From: Fontibacillus phaseoli
Lineage (GTDB): Bacteria > Bacillota > Bacilli > Paenibacillales > Paenibacillaceae
Direction of reading: 5' to 3'
DNA: 64,000 bases
Assembly (NCBI RefSeq): GCF_003337355.1
Contig: NZ_QPJW01000008.1
Coordinates: forward strand, 124,001 to 188,000
In this document: piece after piece, positions 24,985 to 33,558 of the stretch
Layout of the letters: the number at the start of each line of letters is the position of its first letter
How positions within the stretch are numbered: position 1 is the stretch's first letter
Made by a program: the position numbers and the translations under genes
The notes under the pieces: model-generated
Told to the model about the DNA's origin: nothing
The model's database searches: none
The model's input: only the letters and a program-made list of their open reading frames with translations

Positions 24985-26499
24985 ATGATTGCAAAGTATA
25001 GTCTGGTTTTTTTTCTAACGATTATGACAGCGGTTTTGGCCAACGTTTTTCGTTTTAAACTGAATGCTACCCTGAATAGATGGATCCTAATTATATCTTC
25101 CCTGGTGCTGGTGGAAGTCCAGGGGTATCTGTTTGATTTTCAGCATACGAATTGGATGTTGCTTCTTTTTATAGGCGTCTCGGTGTTGAGTTTTGGGCTA
25201 AGGGGAGGCATCATCGGGATCGGCGCGGCTTGGTTGATTTTATATGCGCAATGTCGTGTAAGCGATTTATCGGTCGGGCTAACGTACCTCTTGTTTACGG
25301 CGGGCATCTATATGCTTATCAGGCATATCGGGCATTTGCAAAGCGAAAGCGAGGACTGGCTTGGCAAGCTTACGGAAAATTCGCGGCAATTGAACGTGTT
25401 TAAGGAAGTCAGTTTATCCATGCAGCAAACGTTTAATTTGGATAAACTGCTGCAAACGATTTTGACTTCGGTGACGGCGGGGCACGGCCTTGGCTTTAAC
25501 CGGGCAGTCGTCATGCTGATGAACGAGCAGGGTACAAAGCTGCACGGCATCATGGGAACCGGGCCGATGACCTCCGAGGAAGGCTACGCGATCTGGGACA
25601 GAATTACCAAGCATAAATACAAGCTCATGGAATTGATAGAAATTAAGGAAAAAGAGAAATCATCATCGGATTTAAAGCTGAATGAACGGGTCAAGAAAAT
25701 CGAGATCCCGTTGGACGAGCCCAACTTCCTGGCGGAAGTGCTGGAAGGAGACACCCCGCGGCATCTTCAGGGAATCAGGGCCGATGAACGGGATCGGGTA
25801 CTGCAAATGCTGGGCCGGGAATTCAATATGAGCGAGCTGGCCGTGTTTCCGCTGGTAAGCCAAGGGATCAAGGTCGGAGTGCTTCTGATCGACAACCCGG
25901 TCAATAGAAAGCCGATCACGGCGAATGGTATCGACAGCGTATTGCCGCTGGCCAACCAGGCCGCCATTGCGATCCACCAATCCCGACTGTATATGAAGGT
26001 GGAGGACATGGCCCTTAAGGACGGATTGACAGGACTACATAATCACCGGGCTTTTCAGTCCTTGCTCACCCAGCACTGGCCGGTTTCCGGCGAACCGCCG
26101 ATCGCGCTCATTCTTTTGGATATCGACTTTTTCAAGCATTTCAATGATACTAACGGCCATTTGCTCGGGAACGAAGTATTGATTCAATTGGCCGACGTGA
26201 TCCGCGGCTCGATCCGAAAGCACGACCAGGCTTTTCGATTTGGGGGCGAGGAGTTTGTGATTCTTCTTCCCGATACGGAGGAGAAAGAGGCTGTGCTGGT
26301 GGCGGAGCTTATACGGAACCGGGTGGAGAATACTTCATTCCCCGGCGGAGATCAACAGCCGGCCGGCCGCCTGACGGTGAGCCTGGGCGTGGCTTCATCC
26401 CGCAAGATGCCTTCTTTGACCCCGATGGAGCTCGTGGATACTGCGGACCAGGCACTCTATCAGGCAAAAGAGTCAGGCAAAAATCGAGTGGTATGCTAG
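24985..26499 (+). CDS. Membrane diguanylate cyclase with GAF and GGDEF domains
   Basis: From ATG 24985 (GGAGAG upstream) the protein has 504 residues. Five or so hydrophobic helices fill residues 1-125, a GAF domain spans about 150-325, and a GGDEF domain about 335-500. The active site reads FRFGGEEFVILL, a catalytically competent GGEEF, and RKHD lies exactly five residues before it as the inhibitory I-site. It should make cyclic di-GMP at the membrane in response to an unknown GAF ligand and be feedback-inhibited. A small membrane protein gene follows 12 bp later, probably in one operon. It is divergent from thrC. Confidence 0.92.
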   Translation: MIAKYSLVFFLTIMTAVLANVFRFKLNATLNRWILIISSLVLVEVQGYLFDFQHTNWMLLLFIGVSVLSFGLRGGIIGIGAAWLILYAQCRVSDLSVGLTYLLFTAGIYMLIRHIGHLQSESEDWLGKLTENSRQLNVFKEVSLSMQQTFNLDKLLQTILTSVTAGHGLGFNRAVVMLMNEQGTKLHGIMGTGPMTSEEGYAIWDRITKHKYKLMELIEIKEKEKSSSDLKLNERVKKIEIPLDEPNFLAEVLEGDTPRHLQGIRADERDRVLQMLGREFNMSELAVFPLVSQGIKVGVLLIDNPVNRKPITANGIDSVLPLANQAAIAIHQSRLYMKVEDMALKDGLTGLHNHRAFQSLLTQHWPVSGEPPIALILLDIDFFKHFNDTNGHLLGNEVLIQLADVIRGSIRKHDQAFRFGGEEFVILLPDTEEKEAVLVAELIRNRVENTSFPGGDQQPAGRLTVSLGVASSRKMPSLTPMELVDTADQALYQAKESGKNRVVC

Positions 26500-26511
26500 G
26501 AGGGCTGAAGG

Positions 26512-27057
26512 ATGATGACCGGATTTGCATCATTTATCATCGTGTTGTTATTCATCTTGATGGTTCTGGCGAGCGGCCGCTTTTTTTATGGCCGGGAATT
26601 AAAATCCAGGGCCCGTAAACTAAGCCGTACCTTTCATCTGGAAATTCCGAATATGGATTATTCTTTTGAGCAAATTGTTTATTTCATTTCCCTGCCCACC
26701 AACATTCCTTCGATCCGGAATGCGAGCCGGGATAATCTGGTCATCAAGCTGGATTACAAGTCTTTGATTTTCCCCCGGTTATCCGGGCTTAAAATGTATA
26801 TTAAGTCGGAAAAAGAAAAGATCCTGCTCGCGTATTTGCCGATCAAGGATTTTCGCCTCCCCGCGCTGGACCAGATATTGAAGCAGGGGAAAATCAACGA
26901 ATCCGACTACCGGAACATGAGCACCTGCAAATTGATCCACCCGGCTACGTTAAAAGAAATTAACGAAGAGGTCTATCAGCAAATTCAAGTCGGCCGCAAA
27001 CGACGCAAACCTGCAGGAGCCGCCGATCCAGAGCAAAGAACGGTCAAAGCGCTTTGA
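26512..27057 (+). CDS. Membrane-anchored hypothetical protein
   Basis: A 181-residue protein with one N-terminal hydrophobic helix (residues 4-25) and a soluble part I do not recognise (FHLEIPNMDYSFEQIVYFISLPTNIPSIRNASRDNLVIKLDYKSLIFPRLSGLKMYI pattern). AGGAGGGCTGAAGG precedes the ATG, and the gene lies 12 bp after the diguanylate cyclase gene, so the two are probably co-expressed. The last residues RTVKAL come from a 28-bp palindrome that also ends the convergent GNAT gene; the two coding sequences overlap by 14 bp. Function unknown. Confidence 0.75.
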   Translation: MMTGFASFIIVLLFILMVLASGRFFYGRELKSRARKLSRTFHLEIPNMDYSFEQIVYFISLPTNIPSIRNASRDNLVIKLDYKSLIFPRLSGLKMYIKSEKEKILLAYLPIKDFRLPALDQILKQGKINESDYRNMSTCKLIHPATLKEINEEVYQQIQVGRKRRKPAGAADPEQRTVKAL

Positions 27058-27064
27058 CCGTTCT
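27037..27064. terminator. 28-bp perfect palindrome overlapping two convergent stop codons
   Basis: AGAACGGTCAAAGC is followed directly by its reverse complement. Both convergent genes end inside it, each with the codons for RTVKAL and then TGA. It can fold on either transcript and probably acts as a bidirectional processing or termination hairpin, though T-runs are short. Confidence 0.65.
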
Positions 27065-27934
27065 CCACAAAATCTCTTTATGAATCGAAGGGTGATCGAT
27101 TTGCCGGTTCATGAACCGGACCATGTCTTCATTATCCGCCTCCACGAAAAAAATGCTTTCCGTAAGCTTGCCCTCCGCGATGATCCGGCGGCTGGCTTCA
27201 GCCCCGAGCGCTATGGCACGGGCAAGACGCTGATGCTTCTCCCGCACGAACATGCTCTTGAAGAGTACGGTGCGTTCGTCAAACCTCTCCAGAATGATCC
27301 ATCCCACGGGTACATCCCGATACCGCAAAATCAAGCTGTGCTCGGGATCAATGCATTCCTCTTCCGCAAAAGGGTCGAGGATCGGCGGATACCAGTCGCC
27401 TTTTCCCCGGGTAATCGCGACACGTTCGCCGGAGCTGAGCCCGGACAGCGGGCCGAAGGAAAAATCGGCCGGAAATGATAGCCGACCGATCCGCGGGAGA
27501 TCCTCAAGGATCTTCCGCAACGGGCCGCTCCAGACGTGAATGGCAGGCGTCGATGCCGTAAAGCCGCAGCTGCGCAAGAAGGCGGTCTCCACGGCGCATG
27601 GTTCCGCTGGGCCGACATACTCCGCCCTGATCTCGGCTGCCCCGTTCTCCCGCAGCAGCGGCTCCAGCATGCCGAGCAGCCGGCTGCCGATGCCTTGGCG
27701 ACGATAGCGTGCGTCAATGACGACGGCGCGCAAATTCGCCGCTTTCGCGGCTGAGGGGCCGTCCGTATGCACGCTGGCCACGACCAATCCGACGGGCTGG
27801 TCGCCCAGGCTCGCTCCCAGCGCTGCAAAAGACGGAGGGAGCTCCTGCACGAGAGGCAGGAGCTCCTTCGGTATCAGGGCGCTATAAGCCTGAGGCAATG
27901 CCCCCCGATAGGAACGGACCTCAATCTTGTTCAT
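27044..27934 (-). CDS. GNAT-family N-acetyltransferase
   Basis: A 296-residue protein with a clear GNAT core in the N-terminal half: AVVIDARYRRQGIGSRLLGMLEPLLRENGAAEIRAEYV, whose RRQGIG is the acetyl-CoA pyrophosphate loop. The C-terminal half resembles a second, weaker GNAT-like module (LILRYRDVPVGWIILERFDERTVLFKSMFVREKHQRLARAIALG). The ATG at 27934 lies inside the last codons of the SLH protein gene and has no purine-rich site before it, so translation is probably coupled. The substrate is unknown. The C-terminus is encoded in a palindrome shared with the convergent gene. Confidence 0.85.
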   Translation of the reverse strand: MNKIEVRSYRGALPQAYSALIPKELLPLVQELPPSFAALGASLGDQPVGLVVASVHTDGPSAAKAANLRAVVIDARYRRQGIGSRLLGMLEPLLRENGAAEIRAEYVGPAEPCAVETAFLRSCGFTASTPAIHVWSGPLRKILEDLPRIGRLSFPADFSFGPLSGLSSGERVAITRGKGDWYPPILDPFAEEECIDPEHSLILRYRDVPVGWIILERFDERTVLFKSMFVREKHQRLARAIALGAEASRRIIAEGKLTESIFFVEADNEDMVRFMNRQIDHPSIHKEILWRTVKAL

Positions 27935-30050
27935 AGGGAGGAAGCGGGACGGGGTTTGAGAACGGGATCGGGATGTTCACAGGCTCCGGCTTATTTCCCA
28001 CAAAGTCCCCCATTTGATTGAAAACGATTTGGAATGCCGGCACCGGAACGGGGAGCGGGAACGGCGGGAATTTCATCATACCCTCGTCCGTGAGGGCAAT
28101 CACGATAGTATCTTCTCCGTTTCTATGCGCAATGGTGAAGTCCGTAAGATCTAACGGAATGGGGTGAGCCGGATCTCCGGTAAGCAAATAATTAACTCTG
28201 ATACTTCCCGGTAAAGGGGCTTCATATCCGATATTGTACAAAGGCTCGTCCAGGGTGACAGTCATGACCCCGCTATCGTAAGTGGCACTGGTCACGGTCG
28301 GTTTTTGGGCATCGAATCTTACCGGGATAATGACCTCTTTAGCAATCGTTCCGGCTTCCCTTACGGTAAAGATCAGATCGGCCCCCGATTGTTCGGTTGC
28401 AGAAGCGTTTGCGGAAACGGAAAGGCCCTCACTTCCCAAGTTGTTTACGGTGACCCATTGCTCGTCAGATGAACGTACTTCGATACTCCCAATTACCTCG
28501 CCGTTCGTCACCAAGCCTAACGAAACAGCTTCACTGTTGTTCACCGTGGTAAAGAGCTGATCTTCCCCGTTTCGTTGAACCCGGATCAAGTTTTTCAGGC
28601 TTTGTTTCGTATATGTGTTATTTCCCTCGGCAGGCACAATTTTTGTTGCGGTGCCCGGCTTCAGCAAGAATTCCCCGGCCACCTGGCTGATCTCCAAAGG
28701 TTGGATCATCGAGCCTTTGAACTCATCAAGGGCCTGGTTCAACGAATGGATCGCTTCCTTGATTCGCTCTTTCGTCGCCAGGGTATCGTGCTGTACCTCA
28801 ACGGCGGTGATGACGGCGCCGCTCAGGGATTCGACCGCAAAAGGAGAGTATTTTCCGGTGGTGTTCCCGCTATTCCCCTCGGCCGAGCTCAGAAGACCCT
28901 GTGCCTCATCAATAACTTTGCTTAACAAGGCCAGAGGGTCATCCGTCCGGTAAACCACCTGTTTGTTTGAAAATACAGGGGACAGCTTGCCGGATGCACT
29001 GCGAATCGCACGGCCGGAATCCAGAGGCTGGTAAGACGCCTCCACTTCCGTATCCAAAGCTTGGGTGCGTTCCAGCTTCACAAAGACAGACTTGCCTTCA
29101 ATGGCAATACTTCGAATGGAAAGGGGGAACGATTGGTCTCCGTCCTTGCTTGTGATCCGGATGTCGTCCGTCGTGGGAACGTGGGTCGTATCGAGGGTTT
29201 CGCTATACGTGAAGGCAAGGGTTTTGGAATCGGAAAAAGCCAGCGAAGGAGCAGCCAGTTCGCTGTAATCGGGATCGGTGCCCGGGTTGGTGGTCCCCCC
29301 GCCGCTGCTGCTACTGCTGCCGGTACTCCCCGGATTCGCTGGAGGTGTTGTCGTTGCCGGCGTTTGCGGTTGCGTTGTCCCGCTTTCCTTATCCGGATTT
29401 TCCGCAGGAGGAGAGGCTTCATTTTTTAACTCCTCGGCTTTTTTGATGAATTTGGAGGCTACCAGAGCGACGGCCTGTCTCTCCGCATTTCCGGCAGGGT
29501 TAAACGTTCCGTTCGTGTTGCCTGAAATCAGCCCTAGTTCCAAGGCCGCTGCGACGGCGTCTTTGGCGTAGTCGGCAATTTGTCCGGCATCGGAGAATTT
29601 AAGATCGGTCCCTTTCCCCGCGGCGTCAACGCCCAGTGCACGTACGAAAAGAACCGCCATATCCTGGCGGGATAGATTTTGGCCTGTGCCAAACTTACCG
29701 TCTCCCTGCCCTTTGATTAAGCCGGCCTTGGCCGCGGCTTCTACAAATTGATAGGAGTAATGGGTGGCCGGTACGTCGGTGAAGGTAGCCGTTGCCGGAG
29801 CGGATTGCGTTTCGAGATTCAAAGATTTAGCCAGAATGATGGCTAAATCCTGACGCGAGATTTTCCCCGTCGGATCGAACTTGCCGTCGCCTTTTCCGTT
29901 GATAATACCGGCTTGCAACAGCTCGTTGATGGCGTCTTTTGCGTAAGACCCGTTAATGTCGTTCAGTTCCGTTGCCGCAGATACGGGGAAGGCAAGAGTG
30001 CTAAGAAGTGCTGCTGTAGTCATGACTTTAAATAAGATTTTGTTGTTCAT
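27921..30050 (-). CDS. S-layer homology (SLH) domain surface protein
   Basis: A 709-residue exported protein. The signal peptide (MNNKILFKVMTTAALLSTLAFPVSAA) is followed by three SLH repeats (about residues 30-85, 92-150 and 155-205), with AINELLQAGIINGKGDGKFDPTGKISRQDLAIILAKSL typical of the family. A Pro/Thr/Gly/Ser linker (about 215-260) leads to a C-terminal region of about 450 residues, beta-rich, with no enzyme motif I recognise. SLH domains anchor proteins to pyruvylated wall polymers, so this is a surface protein, perhaps structural or adhesive. Its stop overlaps the start of the GNAT gene. Confidence 0.9.
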   Translation of the reverse strand: MNNKILFKVMTTAALLSTLAFPVSAATELNDINGSYAKDAINELLQAGIINGKGDGKFDPTGKISRQDLAIILAKSLNLETQSAPATATFTDVPATHYSYQFVEAAAKAGLIKGQGDGKFGTGQNLSRQDMAVLFVRALGVDAAGKGTDLKFSDAGQIADYAKDAVAAALELGLISGNTNGTFNPAGNAERQAVALVASKFIKKAEELKNEASPPAENPDKESGTTQPQTPATTTPPANPGSTGSSSSSGGGTTNPGTDPDYSELAAPSLAFSDSKTLAFTYSETLDTTHVPTTDDIRITSKDGDQSFPLSIRSIAIEGKSVFVKLERTQALDTEVEASYQPLDSGRAIRSASGKLSPVFSNKQVVYRTDDPLALLSKVIDEAQGLLSSAEGNSGNTTGKYSPFAVESLSGAVITAVEVQHDTLATKERIKEAIHSLNQALDEFKGSMIQPLEISQVAGEFLLKPGTATKIVPAEGNNTYTKQSLKNLIRVQRNGEDQLFTTVNNSEAVSLGLVTNGEVIGSIEVRSSDEQWVTVNNLGSEGLSVSANASATEQSGADLIFTVREAGTIAKEVIIPVRFDAQKPTVTSATYDSGVMTVTLDEPLYNIGYEAPLPGSIRVNYLLTGDPAHPIPLDLTDFTIAHRNGEDTIVIALTDEGMMKFPPFPLPVPVPAFQIVFNQMGDFVGNKPEPVNIPIPFSNPVPLPPYEQD

Positions 30051-30291
30051 CCGTACGATGGCCCCCTTGGCTAAATTGATACCCTTAGCTGTTGTCTATT
30101 TATTATGAAGTCTATTGAATCTACTAAGGAAATTTACTCCCTATTAGCATAAAGGATTGCTATATTTTTGTAATTAACTTTTTTCAAAAATAATATATTT
30201 AAATTTGATCTTTATTCCGGATCGGTTCCGAACCGATGCCCAGGCCCATGCATAGCATATAGCACCACTTTGGAAGCAGGAAGGGCGTGGT
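30051..30291. other. AT-rich divergent promoter region
   Basis: This region of 240 bp separates the SLH gene from the permease gene. It is very AT-rich in the middle and holds a small ATCGGTTCCGAACCGAT hairpin at about 30219-30235. Promoters for both genes are expected but could not be fixed. Confidence 0.45.
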
Positions 30292-31716
30292 TTGGAGATG
30301 GGAATTCAGCTTACGGCTATCCATTATGTTTATTTGGCGTTTATTGTGTTCATTCTGGCGCTGTTGATCAAGCGGCGCGATACGACGATGATTTGCGTGG
30401 CGGGCATCTTCTTGCTTGGCCTGCTTGCGACAGAGACCCTTGGCGGCTCGGTTTCGGGGATATTTGACTCTTTTATTTATGCCACCAAAGAACTCATAGG
30501 GACGATCATGATCATTTCGATCATTGTTGCCATGAGCCGGGTTCTAATCATTACGGGAATTAATGAAACGATGGTCGCCCCGCTGACCCGGTTTATCCGC
30601 ACGCCGGCGGTCGCCTTTTGGGGAATCGGCCTCATTATGATGGTGACCTCTTTCTTTTTCTGGCCTTCACCGGCGGTGGCGCTGATCGGTGCCGTGCTTT
30701 TGCCGGTGGCGCTCCGCGTCGGACTCCCCGCGCTCGGGGCTGCGGTGGCGATGAATCTATTCGGGCATGGAATCGCGTTGTCCGGCGATTATATCATTCA
30801 AGGAGCGCCGAAATTAACGGCGGACGCGGCGGGACTGCCGGTAAACGAGGTGATGGCGGCAAGCGTTCCATTGGTCATCGTGATGGGAACGGTCACCACG
30901 GTGGTCGCGTTTTGGATGATGCGCAGGGATATGAAGCGGGGAACGTGGAGAGAGAGGCTTGTAGCTGAAAAAAGCGCAGCCGGCGCCTTGGGATCTTCCG
31001 GGAACGCAGCAGGGGAGGAACAAGCCGTGATTTCGCCGGGCGCGAAAAGGACACTGGCCATCCTCATCCCGTTTTTGTTTCTGGCCGACGTGGCAGCCAT
31101 GTTCTGGCTGAACCTGCAGGGCGGAGACGCTACGGCACTTGTAGGGGGAACCGCCGTGATCATTCTGATCGCGGTCACGCTGCTGGCTCACCGCAATCAG
31201 GGACTCGAAAAAGTGACGTCCTATCTGAGCGACGGCTTCGTCTTCGGCTTTAAAGTCTTCGGTCCGGTCATTCCGATCGCCGCCTTTTTCTATCTGGGCG
31301 ACTCGGCTTTCACGGACCTGTTCGGCAAAGTGCTCCCGGAGGCTTCGCACGGGATCGTGAATGACCTTGGGGTCGCGCTTGCGGGCAGCGTCCCGCTGAA
31401 CGGCGCCGTTGGCGCCTTGACGTCGGTCGTGACCGGGGCGATTACCGGCCTTGACGGCTCCGGCTTCTCCGGCATCTCCCTCGCCGGGTCGATCGCCCAG
31501 CTGTTCGCGGTCGCCACGCATTCCGGCGCCGCCACGCTGACGGCGCTCGGGCAGATCGCCGCCATCTGGGTCGGCGGCGGCACGCTGATCCCGTGGGCCC
31601 TGATCCCGGCCGCGGCCATCTGCGGCGTCAGCCCGTTCGAGCTGGCGCGCCGCAACCTGAAGCCGGTGCTGATCGGGCTTGGCGTAACGACGGTGGTTGC
31701 CATGTTTCTGCTGTAA
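30292..31716 (+). CDS. DcuC/GntP-like integral membrane permease
   Basis: A 474-residue protein with about 12 hydrophobic helices. IISIIVAMSRVLIITGINETMVAPLTRFI, then SPAVALIGAVLLPVALRVGLPALGAAVAMNLFGHGIALSGDYIIQGAPKLTA and the late SGAATLTALGQIAAIWVGGGTLIPW, place it in the ion-transporter superfamily near DcuC or GntP-type carriers of organic anions. The TTG at 30292 follows AGGAAGGG; an ATG two codons later is possible. It has no catabolic neighbours, so its substrate cannot be guessed. A 42-bp tandem repeat begins about 70 bp after its stop. Confidence 0.75.
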   Translation: MEMGIQLTAIHYVYLAFIVFILALLIKRRDTTMICVAGIFLLGLLATETLGGSVSGIFDSFIYATKELIGTIMIISIIVAMSRVLIITGINETMVAPLTRFIRTPAVAFWGIGLIMMVTSFFFWPSPAVALIGAVLLPVALRVGLPALGAAVAMNLFGHGIALSGDYIIQGAPKLTADAAGLPVNEVMAASVPLVIVMGTVTTVVAFWMMRRDMKRGTWRERLVAEKSAAGALGSSGNAAGEEQAVISPGAKRTLAILIPFLFLADVAAMFWLNLQGGDATALVGGTAVIILIAVTLLAHRNQGLEKVTSYLSDGFVFGFKVFGPVIPIAAFFYLGDSAFTDLFGKVLPEASHGIVNDLGVALAGSVPLNGAVGALTSVVTGAITGLDGSGFSGISLAGSIAQLFAVATHSGAATLTALGQIAAIWVGGGTLIPWALIPAAAICGVSPFELARRNLKPVLIGLGVTTVVAMFLL

Positions 31717-31788
31717 CGCATGGCCGGCGGCATAGGGATGGCAACAGCCGGTTTGAGGCTGGTTCGCCGCTGTTTGAGGAAGTCGCGT

Positions 31789-31956
31789 CGGGCCTGCGGC
31801 TCCCGCCGTCTTCAAGTAGCGGGGCGGCCTCGGGCCTGCGTCCCTCTCCGTCTTCGAGTAGCGGGTCGACCCCGGGTTTGCGGCTCCCGCCGTCTTCATG
31901 TAGCGCGTCGGTCCCGGGCCTGCGTCCCTCGCCGTCTTCATGTAGCGCGTCCCACC
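31789..31956. repeat. 42-bp tandem repeat, four units
   Basis: Four GC-rich units at 31789-31830, 31831-31872, 31873-31914 and 31915-31956, each beginning CGGGCCTGCG or CGGGTTTGCG and containing CCGTCTTC-AGTAGCG. As the period is a multiple of three, frames stay open through it on both strands, but no gene is supported. Confidence 0.85.
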
Positions 31957-31992
31957 CCGCCCGCCTATCTGGCTGCTTGCCCTAACCCTAAT

Positions 31993-32178
31993 TAACTGGA
32001 TTTCCTGCAGCTAATTTCGAATCGATGAGGCCCAGGGCAAAAATAACTGGAAAACCTCCAGTTATTTCAGCCCCCAACCCAGCTAATCCACGCATTTCGG
32101 CCGAATTACCTGTAGGTTTTCCATCTAATTGGCGCGAAACGCCATAAACAAGCAAATTAACTGTAGGTTCTCCAGTTA
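31993..32178. repeat. Four-palindrome element, AACTG family, copy 2
   Basis: Units at 31993-32013, 32044-32064, 32107-32127 and 32158-32178, with starts 51, 63 and 51 bp apart, two forward then two reverse. From the second unit onward it resembles copy 3 (33197-33330) along its whole length, spacers included. An AAAGTAACTTTTG stretch follows at once, like the second repeat family. Confidence 0.85.
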
Positions 32179-32376
32179 GTTAAAGTAACTTTTGTAAGAA
32201 TAATGCTCTGCTCGCGCCACCATCCCATTCACACTACTAGAGGTCGCAATATTAGCTACTCTTTTTCTAATGTTACCTGATAGAAGGGGAAGCGGTCCAA
32301 TCCTAATAACTTGCCTTCCCGCTCACCACATTTTCGTTAACCCCGTACTATCCCGGCATCCCCCAACTTACCTCCA
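32179..32376. other. Intergenic sequence, nothing recognised
   Basis: About 200 bp between repeat copy 2 and the end of the PD-(D/E)XK-like gene. Apart from the short GTAACT remnant nothing could be identified. Confidence 0.45.
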
Positions 32377-33048
32377 TCAATTAAAGTAATCCAAAACATT
32401 GTGAGCCAGCTTGTATCGGACGAGCCTTTGGCCGGTTCCGCGGAAAGAGGGGAGCAGCCAGCCTTTGTCGCACAGTTTGCGCAGCATTTGGACGGCTGTT
32501 CTGTGATCGACTCCAAAATGAAGTTCTACATCTTTGGGTCGAATTTGCCCGCTCATTTGAACAGCGAGACGTATGAGTTCCTTCTCGGCGAAAATAGCAC
32601 GGCTAGACGGAGCCAGTTCAGCCTGATGCCGGCTCATTGCCATCCGCAATAAAGTAATGCAGAGCTCTGGCTGCTGCTCCACATCGTCATAAGCAAAGGA
32701 GATCACGTTACAGCCCATTGCGTAAAGGAAGGTCTCGCGGTTTAGTTCGTTACTGAATTTTTGCCGGTCCATATCCCGTGCGTGCGAGGCATACCCTTTG
32801 ATCTCGATCATTAGTTTTACATACCCCGGTAACCAAGCAAAATCCGCAAAATAAGGCCTACCGCGCCAATCGGATACTTCGTATTCCGGATGGAGATATT
32901 CCAAGTTGCCCCGCAGCGGCCACCAGACATTGCGCAGAAAGAGTCTTTCAGCGTGAAGATGGCCTCGCTCCAGCCGTCCCCGGCGTTCTCCCGTTCTATT
33001 CGCCAAATGCCCCTGAATCCACATCTCGTGCGTTTCCTCAAATTCCAT
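32377..33048 (-). CDS. PD-(D/E)XK-nuclease-like protein with C-terminal winged helix
   Basis: A 223-residue protein. The middle (residues 60-125) reads FADFAWLPGYVKLMIEIKGYASHARDMDRQKFSNELNRETFLYAMGCNVISFAYDDV. An Asp followed about 15 residues later by EIK matches the PD-(D/E)XK active-site pattern of DUF559/Vsr-like endonuclease domains. Residues 155-215 look like a winged helix (RPKDVELHFGVDHRTAVQMLRKLCDKGWLLP). It could be a stand-alone nuclease or a DNA-binding regulator using the fold. No methylase or other defence gene is adjacent. It is bracketed by two similar repeat elements, and a strong terminator-like hairpin lies just upstream of its start. Confidence 0.65.
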   Translation of the reverse strand: MEFEETHEMWIQGHLANRTGERRGRLERGHLHAERLFLRNVWWPLRGNLEYLHPEYEVSDWRGRPYFADFAWLPGYVKLMIEIKGYASHARDMDRQKFSNELNRETFLYAMGCNVISFAYDDVEQQPELCITLLRMAMSRHQAELAPSSRAIFAEKELIRLAVQMSGQIRPKDVELHFGVDHRTAVQMLRKLCDKGWLLPSFRGTGQRLVRYKLAHNVLDYFN

Positions 33049-33076
33049 GCCTATTCATCCTCTCGTGAAAAATAAA

Positions 33077-33114
33077 AACGCCCCGCCTCACTCTTCCGAG
33101 TGAAACGGGACGTT
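33077..33114 (-). terminator. Terminator-like hairpin upstream of nuclease-like gene
   Basis: Arms of 17 bases (AACGCCCCGCCTCACTC with GAGTGAAACGGGACGTT, three mismatches) around TTCC are followed on the minus strand by TTTTTATTTTT, 28 bp before the start of the nuclease-like gene. It could end upstream transcripts or attenuate this gene. Confidence 0.7.
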
Positions 33115-33196
33115 CTTCGTCTCTTCTAGACCAAGTATATGCTAAATGGCGCGTGGTGACTATATTGGATTGGTGTTATAAGTAAATTATTAAAAA

Positions 33197-33330
33197 TAAC
33201 TGTAAAACCTCCAGTTATTTCAACCCGAACCCAGCTAATCCCCGCATTTAGGCCGAATTAACTGTAGGTTTTCCATCTAATAGCTGTGAAACGCCTTAAA
33301 AGAGCAAATTAGCTGTAGGTTTTCCGGTTA
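33197..33330. repeat. Palindrome element, AACTG family, copy 3 (three units)
   Basis: Units at 33197-33217 (forward), 33259-33279 and 33310-33330 (reverse), with starts 62 and 51 bp apart. The first forward unit expected near 33146 is missing. Sequence, including spacers, is close to copy 2 (by eye about 88 percent over 140 bp). Confidence 0.85.
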
Positions 33331-33467
33331 ATTGGGCCAACATTGCTGGAGTCCAGCAAGCAAGAACGACATTGACCAAAATTGCCGGAGCCCTGCATGG
33401 ACACGGTCAACGAGTTTAGCGGGAAGGTGCGTCCGACTGGAGAGAGGGAGAGAAGCTGCCAAAGGCT

Positions 33468-33497
33468 GCACCGCGCGCAGCTCCCAGCGCGCGGTGC
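33468..33497. other. GC-rich hairpin downstream of SDR gene
   Basis: Perfect 11-bp arms GCACCGCGCGC and GCGCGCGGTGC around an eight-base loop, 62 bp beyond the minus-strand SDR stop. T-runs are short, so it is only a possible terminator. The remaining sequence from 33331 to 33558 shows nothing else recognised. Confidence 0.5.
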
Positions 33498-33558
33498 TTT
33501 GCTGCATGACGTTCGGTCGAACCACATGCTGCCACGAGCCCTTCAACCTGGATCCGCT

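Noticed and set aside
30814..31941. 375-residue minus-strand open frame with MKTARDAGP-type repeats
   Set aside because: It runs through the antisense strand of the permease gene. The repeats are only the translation of the 42-bp minisatellite, and no ribosome binding site or homology is present.
31593..31985. 130-residue plus-strand frame with Ser/Pro repeats
   Set aside because: Out of frame with the permease gene and then the minisatellite; no start signals.
33468..33497. Definite terminator for the SDR gene
   Set aside because: The stem is strong, but no T-run follows on the minus strand, so it was kept only as a hairpin.
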